A stretch of 64,000 nt of DNA from Symsagittifera roscoffensis (taxonomy: Eukaryota > Xenacoelomorpha > Acoela > Convolutidae). Below are positions 63,929 to 64,000 of the stretch, in pieces. Below the pieces are notes generated by a model. The model was not told the DNA's origin and searched no databases. It saw nothing but the letters and a program-made list of their open reading frames with translations. The stretch spans positions 32,106,141 to 32,170,140 of the forward strand of contig NC_087071.1 of the NCBI RefSeq assembly GCF_963678635.1, written 5' to 3'. The position numbers and the translations under genes are program-made. Positions within the stretch are counted from its first letter, which is position 1, and every line of letters starts with the position of its first letter.

Positions 63929-64000
63929 TTTAGTCACAGCAGCGTTCAAATGATTTGAGTAAAAATTGACCAAAAAATGAATTAAAGAGTCTGAGCCTCA

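Noticed and set aside
1-64000. CRISPR arrays, bacterial operons, phage genes.
   Set aside because: No regular direct repeats with unique spacers, and the gene structures are clearly eukaryotic with spliceosomal introns.

Overview
This is animal nuclear DNA. The right half is AT-rich and holds four multi-exon genes with T-rich TTTTCAG-type acceptors, many small repeats and long introns. Three start codons lie 6, 7 and 41 bases after a strong 3' splice site with no obvious upstream exon, which suggests spliced-leader trans-splicing. One intron reads best as GA-AG. Larvaceans (appendicularian tunicates) show both traits, but so do some other invertebrates, so I do not name a species.

Bases 1-30519 are a nest of related giant Ty3/gypsy-type LTR retrotransposons. 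Element 1 is complete, on the minus strand, at 6782-30192 (about 23.4 kb). From its 5' end it has a 0.9-kb LTR, a 3-kb non-coding leader rich in CCCTCCGGATT motifs, an N-terminal gag ORF, a large ORF (capsid, two zinc knuckles, protease, reverse transcriptase, RNase H), and an integrase ORF that ends in a macrodomain-like (ADP-ribose-binding) domain. A compact block of four more long ORFs follows where an env gene would usually lie: one SGNH/GDSL hydrolase with all catalytic blocks, and three proteins of 749, 859 and 343 aa that I cannot assign. Then come a 0.8-kb 3' UTR, a polypurine tract and the 3' LTR. Element 2 (1-6345, same strand) keeps its LTR, leader and part of gag and runs off the window. 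Both sit in an older LTR of opposite orientation (Element 0), whose pieces are 6346-6781 and 30193-30519.

Bases 30520-32140 hold a LINE reverse-transcriptase C-terminus enclosed by 55-bp inverted repeats. The host genes follow. Pyrroline-5-carboxylate reductase (32148-35599, +, 3 exons) makes proline. A cap'n'collar-type bZIP transcription factor (36085-46765, +, 6 exons) has an N-terminal hydrophobic segment like that of ER-anchored Nrf1/SKN-1A. Mitochondrial ribosomal protein uS5m/MRPS5 (50927-58603, +, 7 exons) is next. Last is a small secreted galaxin-like cysteine-rich protein (62409-63928, -, 2 exons). I derived all exon models by hand; reading phases agree at every junction.

Introns and spacers carry hAT-type MITEs (two with perfect 8-bp target duplications), tRNA-derived SINEs, LINE relics and a repeat family inside and around MRPS5. 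The most notable content is the accessory module of the giant retrotransposon (macrodomain, SGNH hydrolase and three unassigned ORFs).
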